Shown: piece by piece, positions 62,933 through 64,000 of the stretch
Layout of the letters: each line of letters begins with the position of its first letter
How positions within the stretch are numbered: position 1 is the first letter of the stretch
NCBI RefSeq assembly: GCF_029227915.1
Contig: NC_079884.1
Location: 17,300,001-17,364,000, forward strand
DNA from: Hydractinia symbiolongicarpus
Taxonomy: Eukaryota > Cnidaria > Hydrozoa > Anthoathecata > Hydractiniidae
DNA length: 64,000 nt
Direction: 5' to 3'
Made by a program: the position numbers and the translations under genes
Notes under the pieces: model-generated
What the model saw: only the letters and a program-made list of their open reading frames with translations
Database searches by the model: none
Told to the model about the DNA's origin: nothing

Positions 62933-64000
62933 CCTGAGTCATCATAGTCCTTTGAGAGTGGACGATGGTAACCTCCGCAGACACGTGAAACCCCGTTATT
63001 TACGTCTAAGGCTCTTATTACGCGGATAAAAGCCGTATTACAGCCTTTATAGACCTGTACGAGTATTTCACGAAGTTATAAGGCCATGGAGCAATGGAAA
63101 ACGACTTGGGACGTCGTAGTCCATTGAGAGTGGAAGGACTAGACCAATGGTATAATCCGCAGACACGTGCAGTCACGTGAATTACATGTAAGGCCATTAT
63201 TAGGCAGCGAAAGGTCATAAAACATCCTTTAGAGACGGGTACATGTAGTTGGCGGCTATATAACGCCATGGAGTAATGGAAAACGACTTGAGACCTCGTA
63301 GTCCATTGAGAGTGGAAGGACTAGACCAATGGTAACCTCCGCAGACACGTGAAACCACGTGATTTACGTCTAAGGCCTTTATTACGCAGTTAATGGCCAT
63401 GTTACAGTCTTTATAAACCTGTACGATTATTTCACGAAGTTATAAGGCCATGTAGCATTGCAAAACGACTTGGGACGTCGTAGTCCATTGAGAGTGGAAG
63501 GACTAGACCAATGGTAACCTGTGGAGACAGGTGGAACCACGTGATTTACGTGTAAGGCCTTTATTACGCAGTTAAAAGCCATGTTACAGTCTTTATAGTC
63601 CCGTACGAGTATTTGACGGTGTTATAAGGCCATGGAGCAATGAAAAACGACTTGAGACCTCGTAGTCCATTGAGGGTTAAGGGACTAGACCAATGGTAAA
63701 ATGTGGAGACAGATGGAACCACGTGATTAACGTCTAAGGCTCTTATTGCGCGGTTAAAAGCCATGTTACAGTCTTTATGAACCTGTACGAGTATTTGACG
63801 GTGTTATAAGGCCATGGAGCATTGTAACAAACGACCTGAGACTTCGTAGTCCATTGAGGGTTAAAGGACTAGACCAATGGTAAAATGTGGAGACAGATGG
63901 AACCACGTGATTAACGTCTAAGGCTCTTATTGCGCGGTTAAAAGCCATGTTACAGTCTTTATGAACCTGTACGAGTATTTGACGGTGTTATAAGGCCATG
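62933..64000 (+). repeat. Terminal irregular satellite
   Basis: The last kilobase contains a marker monomer at 63216 with GGCTATATAACGCC, then monomers with mixed states (CCCGTACGAG joined to TATTTGACGG near 63606). The final two monomers repeat the ACGTGATTAACGTCTAAGG and ATTGCGCGGTTAAAAG type in direct succession (~63722 and ~63905). ATTGTAACAAACG at 63821 is shared with 62373. The array runs off the end of the window in phase. Confidence 0.78.
62962..62970 (+). repeat. 10-bp deletion in a monomer
   Basis: The usual GTGGACGGACTAGACCAATG is reduced to GTGGACGATG, a loss of 10 bases (GACTAGACCA). The affected monomer belongs to the CATCATAGTCCTTTGAG type otherwise absent from the right half of the window, and it sits just after a block edge at ~62932. 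This suggests that deletion and rearrangement may have happened together. Confidence 0.85.

Larger units (their letters stand above)
1..64000 (+). repeat. Tandem satellite array, ~182-bp monomer
   Basis: The entire window is made of one monomer family repeated head to tail, about 350 copies. Anchoring on GTTACAG (or its variants ATTACAG and AAAACAT), the first copies begin at 131, 313, 495, 677, 859, 1040, 1222, 1404, 1586, 1767 and 1938. The spacing is 182 bp, with occasional 181-bp units and one 171-bp unit. The plus strand carries GACCAATGGTAA-type motifs throughout and I saw no inverted block. No unrelated sequence interrupts the array. Neighbouring monomers differ by many substitutions and small indels, while multi-kilobase blocks recur almost unchanged, which is the signature of higher-order repeat organisation. 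That a unit of this length in this arrangement is centromeric or pericentromeric is an inference; telomere-proximal or other heterochromatin is possible. Confidence 0.98.

Noticed and set aside
1-64000. Many minus-strand open frames of 60-90 codons encoding similar peptides, which could look like a multigene family
   Set aside because: They recur at a fixed position in the satellite monomer, start in the repeat's own ATG words, and end when the frame shifts at the next 182-bp unit. No domain, signal peptide, ribosome-binding or splice context is seen, and frames are lost by single-base indels without any sign of constraint.
1-64000. CRISPR array, because of regularly spaced repeats
   Set aside because: There are no short conserved repeats separated by unique spacers. 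The whole 182-bp unit is repetitive and the 'spacers' are the same sequence family.
1-64000. CENP-B box (TTCG-N4-A-N2-CGGG) in either orientation
   Set aside because: I checked the TTCG and CGAA occurrences in typical monomers (ACTTCGTAG, GTCGAATAAG, CACGAAG, GCGAAAGG). None has the required spacing to CGGG or CCCG.
1-64000. Known satellites such as primate alpha satellite (~171 bp) or the Arabidopsis ~178-bp repeat
   Set aside because: The length is similar in order of magnitude, but the monomer words do not resemble what I know of these families. I cannot assign it to any named satellite without a database search.
1-64000. Ribosomal DNA spacer sub-repeats or telomeric repeats
   Set aside because: No rRNA gene segment, promoter-like terminator blocks or (TTAGGG)n/(TTTAGGG)n-type runs were seen, and the array is far longer than typical spacer sub-repeats.

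Overview
The whole window is one uninterrupted, head-to-tail satellite DNA array. The basic unit is about 182 bp, so roughly 350 monomers are present, all in the same orientation. The array enters already in phase at base 1 and leaves in phase at base 64000, so both ends lie outside the window. I see no protein-coding gene, RNA gene, transposon, CRISPR array or unique sequence. The many short open frames (about 60-134 codons, essentially all on the minus strand) are by-products of the monomer. The unit length is not a multiple of 3, so no frame carries from one monomer to the next.

This architecture points to a eukaryotic genome, most likely a centromeric or pericentromeric region read from a long-read assembly. 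The reasons are the near-nucleosomal unit length, strict unidirectionality, monomers that differ clearly from their neighbours, and multi-monomer blocks that recur nearly identically. I do not recognise the family and cannot name the organism. CpG is not depleted: one monomer counted by hand has 9 CpG against about 9 expected from its C and G content.

Layout: (1) bases 1 to about 11.46 kb are a patchwork of short re-used segments (0.8-1.3 kb). (2) About 11.46-38.7 kb is organised as a higher-order repeat. A 39-monomer unit (about 7,091 bp) is built from 15-, 11- and 13-monomer sub-blocks. One large copy, from 11.46 kb, carries an extra 3,459-bp tandem duplication, and a second copy lies 16,005 bp downstream. 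(3) About 37.1-53.3 kb is dominated by 12-monomer (2,183 bp) periodicity with overlapping duplications at offsets of 548, 3,275, 3,457, 5,273 and 6,732 bp. (4) About 54.2-56.8 kb is a clean 1,275-bp (7-monomer) tandem duplication. (5) About 57-64 kb is again irregular, with duplications at offsets of 3,278 and 5,100 bp and several private indels.

A divergent marker monomer containing CATAAAACATCC occurs 33 times and gives the array its bar-code. Its spacing (repeatedly 1,274, 1,996, 2,183, 2,365 and 2,730 bp) reveals the higher-order structure. Many block edges fall inside short stretches shared by both parents, as expected from unequal crossing-over or gene conversion. Each monomer also carries short dyads (E-box-like CACGTG, a 15-bp odd palindrome and a 6-bp-arm hairpin), with two alternative versions of one segment swapped between monomers. 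That swapped segment is the best candidate for a functional protein-binding module. All alignments were made by eye, so block edges are accurate to about 10-50 bp unless stated otherwise.
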